Assembly: GCA_041390305.1 (NCBI GenBank)
Contig: JAWKQE010000002.1
Coordinates: 269,519 to 333,518, forward strand
Reading direction: 5' to 3'
From: JACKCR01 sp041390305
GTDB taxonomy: Bacteria > Eisenbacteria > RBG-16-71-46 > CAIMUX01
DNA length: 64,000 nucleotides
Shown: positions 46,257-54,836 of the stretch, one piece after another
Numbering within the stretch: the first letter of the stretch is position 1
Layout: each line of letters starts with the position of its first letter
Translations under genes and position numbers: made by a program
The notes under the pieces: generated by a model
What the model saw: only the letters and a program-made list of their open reading frames with translations
What the model was told of the DNA's origin: nothing
The model's database searches: none

Positions 46257-46369
46257 TGTCCCGTCGCTGGGGCCCCGCAGCGAACCTATGAGTCCGGCCA
46301 CCAACGCCCCTGCCAACACGCCCACGCCGCACGGCGATTCGAGAACGAAGGGGCCCCAGCGACGGGACA
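46257..46369 (+). ncRNA. Stem-loop element B, candidate leader RNA or small mobile repeat
   Basis: A perfect 20-bp inverted repeat (TGTCCCGTCGCTGGGGCCCC at 46257-46276 and its complement at 46350-46369) encloses a 73-nt loop nearly identical to that of element A. An internal short hairpin CGCC-GCAC-GGCG is shared by both. B ends 88 nt before the malK start codon and points in malK's direction. The GGGGCCCC inner stem is common, but the outer 11-12 bp are unrelated while fully paired, a covariation-type pattern. Confidence 0.6.
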
Positions 46370-46457
46370 CCGCCACCAACGCCCGGACAGCCGTCGGAAC
46401 CGAATGTAGCAAGTGAAGTTGCGTCGACGCCCCGGTTGGGCGCAAACTGTCCGGGCT

Positions 46458-47534
46458 ATGGCAGAAGTACGTCTCGAGCGCGTGGAGAAGACCTACGCCC
46501 GCGGCAAGCGGGTGCTCCACGAGTTGGACCTGAACATCCGGGACGAGGAGTTCCTCGTCCTGGTGGGACCGTCCGGCTGCGGTAAGTCGACCATTCTCCG
46601 GATCATCGCCGGGCTCGAGGACGTCACCTCGGGCAAGGTCTGGATCGGGGACCGGGACGTGACGCACGTTGCGCCCCGGGAGCGCGACATTGCGATGGTT
46701 TTCCAGAACTACGCGCTCTACCCCCATCTCACGGCGCGCGAGAACCTCGCCTTCGGCCTCAAGATCCGGCGTCGTCCCAAGGACGAGATCGACCGGAAGG
46801 TGGACGACGCGGCGAAGTTGCTCGGGATCGGGGAGCTGCTCGGGAAGCTGCCCAAGGCACTCTCCGGCGGGGAGCGGCAGCGCGTCGCGTTGGGGCGTGC
46901 CATCGTGCGTGACCCGCAGGTGTTCCTCTTCGACGAACCTCTGTCCAACCTCGACGCGAAGCTCCGGTCCGAGATGCGTGCGGAGATCTCCGCACTCCAC
47001 CGGAGGCTCAAGGTCACGACCGTCTATGTCACGCACGATCAGGTCGAGGCGATGACGATGGGGCAGAGGATCGTCGTGTTGAACAAGGGCGTCGTCCAGC
47101 AGATCGGGGAGCCGCTCGAGGTCTATCACCGGCCGCGGAACAAGTTCGTCGCGGCGTTCATCGGCAATCCCGGGATGAACTTCTTCGCGGACGTCCGCGT
47201 CGACGGTGGACAGCTCCACGTCGCCGGAGCGGCGGCGGGTCGGCTCAACGGTCGAGCGGATGCGCTCTCTGGTCTCGGTGCGGGACGCGCGATCCTCGGA
47301 GTGCGTCCCGAGAACCTCACCCTCGATCCGTCCGGTCCGCTTCGGCTGCGTGTCACGCTGATCGAGCCGACGGGAGGGGAGTCATACGTCTACGGAGAGA
47401 CGAACGGACAGCCGGTCATCGTGCGGGCGCATGGTGACGTGCGGGCGGACATCGGATCCGAGCTGGGCTACTCCTTCGATCTCGATCGCGCACATTTCTT
47501 CGACGCAAACACGGAAGAGAGGATCGGTCTTTGA
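46458..47534 (+). CDS. malK: Sugar ABC transporter ATPase, MalK/UgpC type
   Basis: 358 residues from ATG 46458; a GTG at 46413 would add an Arg-rich tail not typical of the family. The nucleotide-binding domain is complete: Walker A GPSGCGKST, Q-loop in MVFQNYALYPHLT, signature LSGGERQRVALGRAI, Walker B VFLFDEPLSNLD, switch THDQVEAMTM. The C-terminal MalK-type regulatory OB-fold domain follows (FIGNPGMNFF ... ILGVRPENLTL). Its stop overlaps the TTG start of the binding-protein gene. It is probably the energising subunit for maltodextrin uptake; sugar specificity is inferred from the amylolytic neighbours. Confidence 0.93.
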   Translation: MAEVRLERVEKTYARGKRVLHELDLNIRDEEFLVLVGPSGCGKSTILRIIAGLEDVTSGKVWIGDRDVTHVAPRERDIAMVFQNYALYPHLTARENLAFGLKIRRRPKDEIDRKVDDAAKLLGIGELLGKLPKALSGGERQRVALGRAIVRDPQVFLFDEPLSNLDAKLRSEMRAEISALHRRLKVTTVYVTHDQVEAMTMGQRIVVLNKGVVQQIGEPLEVYHRPRNKFVAAFIGNPGMNFFADVRVDGGQLHVAGAAAGRLNGRADALSGLGAGRAILGVRPENLTLDPSGPLRLRVTLIEPTGGESYVYGETNGQPVIVRAHGDVRADIGSELGYSFDLDRAHFFDANTEERIGL

Positions 47535-48817
47535 AGAAGTCTCCGTTCGTTGGATGGGTCCGCGCGTGTGCGCTCTCGGCTCTGGTCATGGTCGCGTTTG
47601 GTTGCGGTGACGAGAAGGGTGGCGGCGAGAGCGGCACCGACGGGAAGGGTGGCGCGAAGACGTTCACCATCAAGCTCTGGGAGCAGATGGACCCGCAGGA
47701 GCGGGAAGTCCAGGCCGGCCAGATCGCGAAGTACGAAGAGTCCCACCCGGGGATGAAGATCGAGCTCTCCCACTACAGCACGGAAGACCTGCGCACGCAG
47801 TTCCAGACGGCGGCCCTCGCCGGGAGCGGACCGGATCTCGTCTACGGACCGTCGGACCAGGTGGGACCGTTCTCCGTGATGGGACTCATCCAGCCGATCG
47901 ACGGGATCCTGAGTGAGGAAGAGCTCCACGAGTTCCGGAGCGAGGCGTTCGATCGTCTGGGCGGACACATCTACGCGCTGCCGGATCAGGTCGGGAACCA
48001 TCTCACGCTCGTCTACAACAAAGCGCTCGTTCCCACTCCGCCCAAGACGATGAACGAACTCATCGAGATGGCGAAGGCGCAGACGATCGACCAGGATGGG
48101 GATGGCCGCCCGGAACGCTACGGGCTCGTCTTCCAGGTGATGGAACCGTTCTGGGCGGTTCCGTTCCTCACCGGCTACGGTGGTTGGGTCATGGACGACC
48201 AGTCTCGCCCGACCCTCAACTCCGAGGCGATGGTCAAGGCGCTCCAGCTCATCAAGTCCTTCCGCGACGACTCCAAGATCATGCCGACCGAGTGCGACTA
48301 CGAGATCGCCGACACGATCTTCAAGGAAGGCCGCGCCGCGTTCATCATCAACGGTCCGTGGTCCTGGGAGGCGTATCGCAAGGCGGGTCTCGACATCGGC
48401 CTCGCCCGGATCCCGAAGATCGACGAGACCGGGCGCTGGCCCGCGCCGATGATCTCGTCCAAGGGGTACTCGGTGAGTGCGAAGTGCACGGGTGATCGTC
48501 TCGAAGGCGTGCTCGAGGCGCTCCGCTATCTCACGCAGACGGACTTCCAGGTCGAGTACGCGACCACGATCGGGACGCTGCCGGCCCGGACGGCGGCGTA
48601 CGAGCTGCCGGAGATCCACGGGAACGAGATGCTCCTGTCCTCGAGCGAGCAGGTCGAGGTGGGGAAGCGGATGCCGGTCGTCCCCGAGATGCGCGCGATC
48701 TGGGATGCGATGCGTCCGTCGGTGCAGAGCGTCTGGAACGGAGCCAAGGAGCCGCGCGATGCCGCGCGCGAGATGCAGGACCTCGCGGTCAAGAAGATCC
48801 GCGAGATGAAGGGCTAG
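47531..48817 (+). CDS. malE: Maltodextrin-type extracellular solute-binding lipoprotein
   Basis: 428 residues from TTG 47531, overlapping the malK stop by 4 bp. The lipobox (MVAFGCGDE) predicts anchoring to the inner membrane. Family-1 solute-binding features are present: KLWEQMDPQEREVQ, FQTAALAGSGPDLVYGPSDQ, FDRLGGHIYALPDQVGNHLT, LVYNKALV, FLTGYGGWVMDD, AAFIINGPWSWEAYRKAGLD. These match MalE/GanO-type proteins, in which an aromatic-rich cleft holds linear oligosaccharides. The position between malK and two permease genes supports an import role. The exact ligand (maltodextrin versus galactan oligosaccharide) is not proven. Confidence 0.9.
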   Translation: MKKSPFVGWVRACALSALVMVAFGCGDEKGGGESGTDGKGGAKTFTIKLWEQMDPQEREVQAGQIAKYEESHPGMKIELSHYSTEDLRTQFQTAALAGSGPDLVYGPSDQVGPFSVMGLIQPIDGILSEEELHEFRSEAFDRLGGHIYALPDQVGNHLTLVYNKALVPTPPKTMNELIEMAKAQTIDQDGDGRPERYGLVFQVMEPFWAVPFLTGYGGWVMDDQSRPTLNSEAMVKALQLIKSFRDDSKIMPTECDYEIADTIFKEGRAAFIINGPWSWEAYRKAGLDIGLARIPKIDETGRWPAPMISSKGYSVSAKCTGDRLEGVLEALRYLTQTDFQVEYATTIGTLPARTAAYELPEIHGNEMLLSSSEQVEVGKRMPVVPEMRAIWDAMRPSVQSVWNGAKEPRDAAREMQDLAVKKIREMKG

Positions 48818-48821
48818 GCAC

Positions 48822-49715
48822 GTGGGCGCGTTCCAAGCGCGCTACCGTCTGCCGTACGGGTTCCTTCTGCCCACGGCCCTGGTCATCGGGGTCGTGGTCC
48901 TCTATCCGTTCCTATACAACCTCTACATCAGCATCACGAACATGGGGCTCTATCACGCGACGGACTTCAGCGTGATCGGCCTCGGCAACTACCAGAACAT
49001 CTTCAAAGAGTCGGAACTCTACTCCGTACTCGGGAAGACGGTGGTCTGGACCCTGGTCAACGTGTTCTTCCACGTGACGCTGGGGATCCTCTTCGCACTC
49101 CTCCTGGATGGGCCGGTCCGCGGGAAGCCGATCTTTCGCGCACTCCTCATCCTGCCGTGGGCCATGCCGCAGTACATCGTCGCGCTCACCTGGCGCGGCA
49201 TGTTCAGCTACGAGTACGGTGCGATCAATCTGATCCTGACGCGCTGGCTCGGGATCGGCCCGGTTCCCTGGCTCTCGGACCCGTTCTGGGCCTTCACCGC
49301 CGCGACCATCACGAACATCTGGCTCGGCTTCCCGTTCATGATGGTGATCGCACTCGGTGGGCTCCAGTCGATCCCGAAGGAACTCTATGAGGCGGCGGAG
49401 ATCGACGGCGCGAATGCGTGGCAGCGGTTCTGGCGGATCACGCTGCCGATGCTGAAACCGGTCATGGTTCCGGCCGTCTCGCTCGGCGCGATCTGGACGT
49501 TCAACAACCTCAACGTCATCTGGCTCGTGACCCGTGGGGGAGAGCCGGCCGACAGCTCGCACATCCTCGTGACGTACGTCTACAAGGCCGCGTTCACCTA
49601 CTACCGGTACGGCTACGCCGCTGCGTTCAGCGTCGTCATCTTCCTCATCCTGCTCGGGTTCATCCTGGGCTACCTCAAGCAGACGAAGGCGCTCGACGAG
49701 GGGGTGGCGCGATGA
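48822..49715 (+). CDS. malF: Sugar ABC transporter permease, MalF type
   Basis: 297 residues from GTG 48822, four bases after malE. Six hydrophobic segments are visible, the first at PTALVIGVVVLYPFLYNL. The EAA cytoplasmic loop (EAAEIDGA ... ITLP) that contacts the ATPase is intact. It lacks the large periplasmic P2 loop of E. coli MalF, as usual for MsmF/GanP-like members. It overlaps the next permease start by 4 bp. Confidence 0.92.
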   Translation: MGAFQARYRLPYGFLLPTALVIGVVVLYPFLYNLYISITNMGLYHATDFSVIGLGNYQNIFKESELYSVLGKTVVWTLVNVFFHVTLGILFALLLDGPVRGKPIFRALLILPWAMPQYIVALTWRGMFSYEYGAINLILTRWLGIGPVPWLSDPFWAFTAATITNIWLGFPFMMVIALGGLQSIPKELYEAAEIDGANAWQRFWRITLPMLKPVMVPAVSLGAIWTFNNLNVIWLVTRGGEPADSSHILVTYVYKAAFTYYRYGYAAAFSVVIFLILLGFILGYLKQTKALDEGVAR

Positions 49716-50536
49716 GAACGTTCCGCTCCGTGCTCTTCCACCTCATCCTGGCCGGCGTGACGCTCGCGACGATCTACCCGATCCTGGTCGTGATCAGTGT
49801 TTCGCTCCGTCCCTCCGACGCGCTCTACTCGACTTCGCTGAGCCTCATTCCGGACGGCGCGACCCTCGCCGCCTACAGAACGATCCTGACCGAGAAGCCG
49901 TTCCTCCTCTGGATGCGGAACTCGCTCATCGTGTCGGTATCTGTGACCATCTTCGGTGTCGCGCTCGCCTCGACCGCGGGGTACGCGTTCTCGAGGTTCC
50001 GTTTCCCCGGACGGAAGGTCGGGATGATCGCGCTCCTCGTCACGCAGATGTTCCCGGCGACGATGCTGCTCCTGCCGCTCTACGTGCTCATGCGAAACCT
50101 CGGACTGATCGACTCACTCGTCGGATTGATCATCGCCTACACCGCGACAGTGCTTCCGTTCACGGTCTGGACCCTCAAGGGCTACTACGACACGATTCCG
50201 CGCGATCTGGAAGAGGCGGCGATGGTGGACGGGACGAATCAGATCGGCGCATTCATCCGCGTCGTCCTCCCGCTCGCCCGGCCGGCACTCATGATCACCG
50301 CACTCTTCTCGTTCATGTCGGGTTGGTCGGAGTTCATCGTGGCGCGGGTCATCCTGAGCAGCCAGACGCTCTACACGCTCCCGCTCGGACTCGAGGGACT
50401 GGCGGGAACGTTCCAGACCGAGTGGGCCAACTACTCGGCGGGAAGTCTGCTCGTGTGTCTGCCGGTGGTCGTGCTGTTCCTCACGCTGAACCGGTTCCTC
50501 GTCTCGGGGCTCACCTTGGGCGGAGTGAAGGGGTAG
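49712..50536 (+). CDS. malG: Sugar ABC transporter permease, MalG type
   Basis: 274 residues from ATG 49712 (ATGA overlap with malF). Six transmembrane segments and the EAA loop (EEAAMVDGT ... VLPLARP) are present. The C-terminus ends in the typical GLTLGGVKG of MalG/GanQ proteins, a tail that reaches the ATPase interface in the E. coli complex. It completes the malK-E-F-G operon. Confidence 0.92.
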   Translation: MRTFRSVLFHLILAGVTLATIYPILVVISVSLRPSDALYSTSLSLIPDGATLAAYRTILTEKPFLLWMRNSLIVSVSVTIFGVALASTAGYAFSRFRFPGRKVGMIALLVTQMFPATMLLLPLYVLMRNLGLIDSLVGLIIAYTATVLPFTVWTLKGYYDTIPRDLEEAAMVDGTNQIGAFIRVVLPLARPALMITALFSFMSGWSEFIVARVILSSQTLYTLPLGLEGLAGTFQTEWANYSAGSLLVCLPVVVLFLTLNRFLVSGLTLGGVKG

Positions 50537-50596
50537 GGCGAAAGGCCGGAGCGAACGGCTAGAGCGAAGGCCAGTGCGACCGCCTGGGGGAGTGCC

Positions 50597-50998
50597 ATGG
50601 AGTCTTCAGACCGGCCTCTCGAGCATCCGCTCGGCCGAGCCCGAGCCCGGATCCTCTTTCTCCACACCCATGACCTCGACGCAATGGTCGCGTTCTATCG
50701 CGACACGCTCGGTCTACGGATCACTGCCGAGTCCGAGGGCGAGTTCGCCTTCCTCGCCCTGCCGGATGGGTTTCAGATCGCTCTGTATCCGGGTCGCCGA
50801 GTCCCGCGCGAGGACGATCCGCACTGGTTCCTGATGATCGACGTCGACGATCTCGATCGTGTCGTCGGTTGGCTTGCAGAAGCAGGTGTAGCGATCGGGC
50901 CCGTGGAGGACGTTCCGTTTGGGCGAGCCGCCCAGCTCGTAGACCCGGAGGGGAATCGGATCGAGCTCCACGAGCCGTCCCGAGAGGCGGCCGGATAG
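50597..50998 (+). CDS. VOC/glyoxalase-fold protein
   Basis: 133 residues from ATG 50597; GGGAG is 5 nt upstream. The beta-alpha-beta-beta-beta units are clear: ILFLHTHDLDAMVAFYRDTL then GLRITAESEGEFAFLALPDG, and WFLMIDVDDLDRVVGWLAEA followed by AAQLVDPEGNRIELHEPS. The terminal Glu in IELHEP and an early His fit the metal site of the superfamily. Members include lyases, dioxygenases and resistance proteins, so no reaction can be named. Confidence 0.87.
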   Translation: MESSDRPLEHPLGRARARILFLHTHDLDAMVAFYRDTLGLRITAESEGEFAFLALPDGFQIALYPGRRVPREDDPHWFLMIDVDDLDRVVGWLAEAGVAIGPVEDVPFGRAAQLVDPEGNRIELHEPSREAAG

Positions 50999-51032
50999 TC
51001 TGACACTGATTCGGTTCGCGGACGCCATGTGC

Positions 51033-54000
51033 TCACCGAACGACGATCAACTCTCCGGCCCGTTCCTTCGCGCCGATCCTCGATCGATAGAAGTAGACAC
51101 CCGGGCTGACGCGCCGTCCGCGGCCGTCCTCGAGGTTCCAGTGCAGGGAGTGCGTGCCGGAGCCGTACTCGCCTCGGACGAGTGTGCGGACTTCGCGTCC
51201 GGCCGCGTCGTAGATCCGGATGTCGACCGGAACGCGTCCGTTCCGTGCCTCCTCGGCATCGACGATGAGTTGGAACGTCGCGGAGGTGGTCACTGGGTTC
51301 GGCCACGACACCAGCGGACGATCGTCGTCCAAGCGCGAAGTGCCTGCCGCATCCCAGATCCCCGAGACGTCCACTCCACACTCGATCGTCACTTCGTGGA
51401 GCACCGGTGTGGTGGCGGGATCCGACGTCGAGAGAGCCGCGCGGTACTGGACGTAGCGGCCGCTCTGCCCGACGAGGCCGCCGTTGCCGATCGGAACGAA
51501 CGACGTCCAGGAACCGTCCGGAACGGCCGTGTCTCCCGTGCGCACGGACATGAGGATGCTCGTCCCGGACGGCGTGTCCGCTCCCCACGCGAACGTGCCC
51601 CAGGCCGCAGTGCCGCCCGCGTCGACGACACGGGTCGTGAACGTGCCTGACGTCGCATAGGGTGTGAGGCGGATCCAGTCGACGGTGAGGCTGTCGACTC
51701 CCACCGTGAGGTCACTCATGACCGGCCGGAGGCTCGTGCCGACGGTGAACGGGATCGATGCGACGGGTGTTCCGTCGATGGAGAAGTCGAAGAACGTCGG
51801 CTGCCAGCGGATGACGAAGTCGTGAGGTGCGTCGAGCCAGCTTCCCGGGATGAGTTGTTCGGTGCCGTTGCTCGTGCGCGCATAGAGGGCGCCGCCGACC
51901 GGCCCTGTGCTGAAGAGTGCCCATGGCGCGTTTACGTCGCCATCGCCGCTGAGGCCGACGTGCTGGAACGCCTGCGCGCCGAACGTCGCGACGAACTCGA
52001 GAGTCCTACTCGGGCCGAAGCCGAGGTCGGAGCTGACGCGCGCACCGTCGACGGTGAGGATTCCGTTCCCGACCTCGAGGACGCCGGTGCCGCCCCAGAG
52101 TCCGCCCGACCAGCCGGTCGGGATCGTGTCGCCGAAGAACTCGGCGCCCGCGGCGGGGGCAAGGGTGACGGCACCATCGCCGAGATCCATGAGATACGCG
52201 CCGGAATCGAACGTTCCCTGAGCGAAGTCCTCCGTCGTCTGATCGACCGCGCACGGCGGCACCACCGCGAGCGTGTCGAAGACGACGTCGACCCAGTAGT
52301 TCGTGGACTGGAACGTATCGGTGGGGAATCCTCCCGTTCCGTAGACGTAGACGCCGTTCGCAAACCCCTCGGCACCGTCGGCGGGCGCGTGCAGCGGCGG
52401 GTTGTCGACCGGGTTCACGAAGTAGCCGTTCGTCGCCGCATAGTTACCCTGCGGCATGAAGACGGACGCGACGTAGAGCGTCCCGGGCGTGATCTCGATC
52501 TCGCTTCCCTCGGGGAAGAGCGCCTCCTGCCATCCCGAGTCGGTCTCATCCTGGAAGACGACGTTGCCGAGAAGGACGCCGTCGTTCGTCCAGAGGCGGC
52601 CGACGTGTGTCCCGCCGGTGGCGACGCCCGGCTTGAAGAAGCGGATCCCGTCGATCGTACCTTCGCGGTCCGAGCGGAAGCGGACGCCAACCTCGACGGA
52701 TACAGGATCGTTCGCGCCGACGCCGCCACTGCCTTCGGCGAAGAGGTGACACGGACAGGTCTCGCCCGACCCGGAACCGTCGATCGTGATCGTTACTCCG
52801 GTTCCGGGCGTCTCGAGGTTGCCGGTGTCGTCGACGGCACGCGAGAGGATCGTCGTCGTACCGGGTGCGCCGGGGACCCAGGTGTAGCTCCAGGACTCGC
52901 GGCCGGTCGCCGGATGCCAGGTCGCACCGGAGTCCACCGAGACCTCGACTCCGCCGACCCGTCCGCCCACGTCGCTCGCCGTTCCCGTGACGACCGTCGT
53001 CACGCCGCTCGGCACATCCGCGCCCGGCGCCGGGGAGGTGATGACGGAGATGGGATCGGTCGCATCGGTGGACGCCGTTGCGGCGACCAGTTCCGCCTGG
53101 AGTGTCGTCGGCTGCACCCCGAGGTCGGCGAAGAGGTTCACGGTCGCCTGCTGGATCCGCGGATCCTCGGCGGGGCCGGGCTTGTCGTGGGTGGCGTCGA
53201 GTCCCCAGGACCACTGCACGGTGCCGGCACTGAAGACGTAGGTGCCGTCGTCGTACCGGCGCCACAGCACGTGATGCGTCGCGGTGCCGGAGGCGTAGTT
53301 GGAACCGTAGTCCTGGAGGAGCGGCACTCCGCTCACGGTCGTCGTCGAGAAGTGGACGATGCCCGCGGGACGGAAGCCGTTGTCGAGATCCTCGTCCCAC
53401 TCGAACCCGAGCGTGCCCGCGCCGAACGTGACGACTTCTCCTGGAGCGAGGTCTGCGACGGACGTGTCGCGCCAGAGCCGGAGCTTGCCGTCGACTTCCG
53501 GAACCTGGAGCGCGTCGTTTCGGATGCCGTTGACCGTGAAGATCGTGCCCATGAGCTCGTTCTCGGGACGTCCGCCGTCCGCGGGCGGGCTGAAGCGCGG
53601 ATCCCGCCATGTACCCGTCCACACGTCCGGTAGCGGATCGATCTTTGCGTTCGCGTGCGTCTCCTTGTAGCAGACGAGAGTGCGGTACGGAGTCGACGTT
53701 CCGTCGATGCTCGGTTCCCAGCGCGTCTTCCAGAACACCTCGTTGCCGCTGAAGAACGCGAGATGGACGCCCGCTTCACGGGCGGCTTCCACGTTCGCGC
53801 GCTGCCCGCCGGACCAGTACTCGTCGTGTCCCACGGAGAGGAAGACCTCGTGCTCCAGGATCTCGGCGCCGCTACGGTCCGAGTCGACACAGGTCGTGTA
53901 GGAGACGTCGTATCCGTTCCGCTCGAGCCAACGGACCATCGGATACTGCGCGCCGAAGAACCAGGAGACGATGGCGCCTCCCGGGAAGTCGCAGCAACGC

Positions 54001-54704
54001 GTGGTGAACGGCCGGTTATAGCTCACCTCGTAGGCGCGTCCGTCCGGGGATCCTGTGTAGAGACTGTTCCCACCGTATGTGTTGTAGGCCTGCCACGCTG
54101 CGTCGTTCGTCTGGAAGAGCAGCTCCGAACCTCCGTCGTCGTCACGCACGATGAAGATGACGTGGCTGGCGCGGCCGTCCTCCGGATCCTCGCGGACGAG
54201 CTTCGCGACGTAGACGCCGGAGACTGCGTTCGCCGGGACGTTCCAGGACGCGGAGACCGCCCAGTTGCCGCAGTCGACGAGCCCCGTCGTCGGATCCTCG
54301 AACGGCGCGGGCTGGACCTGGGGGAGTGACGCCGATGGCTCGACCGTTGCGACCTTGCGCGCGCCGAGGCCGCCGTAGTAGCCGAGGCGGTAGATGTCGA
54401 GGCGGTAGTCGGTCGCATCGGTGTCGACCTTGAAGTCGATGGTCTCGCCCTGGTCGACGCTGATCTCCGTCGCGAAGCCCTGGATGCTCGCGTCACCCGC
54501 GCCGACGATGTCCCACTCGGAAGCGGGACTACCGGGGAGCGCGTTCTCGTCCGCGATCTCGTTCTGGGCCTGGGCGATCGTGGCGAGGAGTGGCGCACCC
54601 AAGGCAAGTGCGTAGAGGAAGAGATGCCTGGTCGTCCTCCGGGCGAGATCCGTCCAGCTTTTCGGGTACAGTGATCCCTGCGCGGTCAGTCCTGACGCGA
54701 TCAT
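51033..54704 (-). CDS. Secreted N,N-dimethylformamidase-like protein with DUF4082 and sorting domains
   Basis: 1,223 residues from ATG 54704, with GGGAG 9 nt upstream and a signal peptide ending ATIAQAQ. Residues ~60-540 resemble the large-subunit domain of N,N-dimethylformamidase found in many secreted proteins: LDIYRLGYYGGLGARKVA, YNTYGGNSLY, YDVSYTTCVDSD, VFLSVGHDEYWSGGQRANVE, AFFSGNEVFWKTRWEPS. An Ig-like domain (ISVITSPAPGADVPSGVTTV), a DUF4082 module (IDGIRFFKPGVATGGTHVGR), a LamG/concanavalin-like region and a FlgD-like sorting domain (RRVSPGVYFYRSRIGAKERA) follow. The substrate of such secreted versions is unknown and may be glycan-linked. It is divergent from the galactanase gene. 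Confidence 0.82.
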   Translation of the reverse strand: MIASGLTAQGSLYPKSWTDLARRTTRHLFLYALALGAPLLATIAQAQNEIADENALPGSPASEWDIVGAGDASIQGFATEISVDQGETIDFKVDTDATDYRLDIYRLGYYGGLGARKVATVEPSASLPQVQPAPFEDPTTGLVDCGNWAVSASWNVPANAVSGVYVAKLVREDPEDGRASHVIFIVRDDDGGSELLFQTNDAAWQAYNTYGGNSLYTGSPDGRAYEVSYNRPFTTRCCDFPGGAIVSWFFGAQYPMVRWLERNGYDVSYTTCVDSDRSGAEILEHEVFLSVGHDEYWSGGQRANVEAAREAGVHLAFFSGNEVFWKTRWEPSIDGTSTPYRTLVCYKETHANAKIDPLPDVWTGTWRDPRFSPPADGGRPENELMGTIFTVNGIRNDALQVPEVDGKLRLWRDTSVADLAPGEVVTFGAGTLGFEWDEDLDNGFRPAGIVHFSTTTVSGVPLLQDYGSNYASGTATHHVLWRRYDDGTYVFSAGTVQWSWGLDATHDKPGPAEDPRIQQATVNLFADLGVQPTTLQAELVAATASTDATDPISVITSPAPGADVPSGVTTVVTGTASDVGGRVGGVEVSVDSGATWHPATGRESWSYTWVPGAPGTTTILSRAVDDTGNLETPGTGVTITIDGSGSGETCPCHLFAEGSGGVGANDPVSVEVGVRFRSDREGTIDGIRFFKPGVATGGTHVGRLWTNDGVLLGNVVFQDETDSGWQEALFPEGSEIEITPGTLYVASVFMPQGNYAATNGYFVNPVDNPPLHAPADGAEGFANGVYVYGTGGFPTDTFQSTNYWVDVVFDTLAVVPPCAVDQTTEDFAQGTFDSGAYLMDLGDGAVTLAPAAGAEFFGDTIPTGWSGGLWGGTGVLEVGNGILTVDGARVSSDLGFGPSRTLEFVATFGAQAFQHVGLSGDGDVNAPWALFSTGPVGGALYARTSNGTEQLIPGSWLDAPHDFVIRWQPTFFDFSIDGTPVASIPFTVGTSLRPVMSDLTVGVDSLTVDWIRLTPYATSGTFTTRVVDAGGTAAWGTFAWGADTPSGTSILMSVRTGDTAVPDGSWTSFVPIGNGGLVGQSGRYVQYRAALSTSDPATTPVLHEVTIECGVDVSGIWDAAGTSRLDDDRPLVSWPNPVTTSATFQLIVDAEEARNGRVPVDIRIYDAAGREVRTLVRGEYGSGTHSLHWNLEDGRGRRVSPGVYFYRSRIGAKERAGELIVVR

Positions 54705-54836
54705 CGTTCGATCTCCCGGCCCCGTGGATGTGGATCTCGTGCGATGCGGCTGACGCACGACTTGATGCGGAAGAGAGTCGCAGATCGGGCCGGTCTGCCG
54801 CAACGCTTTCGGCTGCGATCGACGGAAGCCCCTGCA

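Noticed and set aside
45754..46369. Integron attC sites or CRISPR repeats as an explanation of elements A and B
   Set aside because: There are only two copies, in inverse orientation, with no GTTRRRY core, no integrase gene and no regular spacers.
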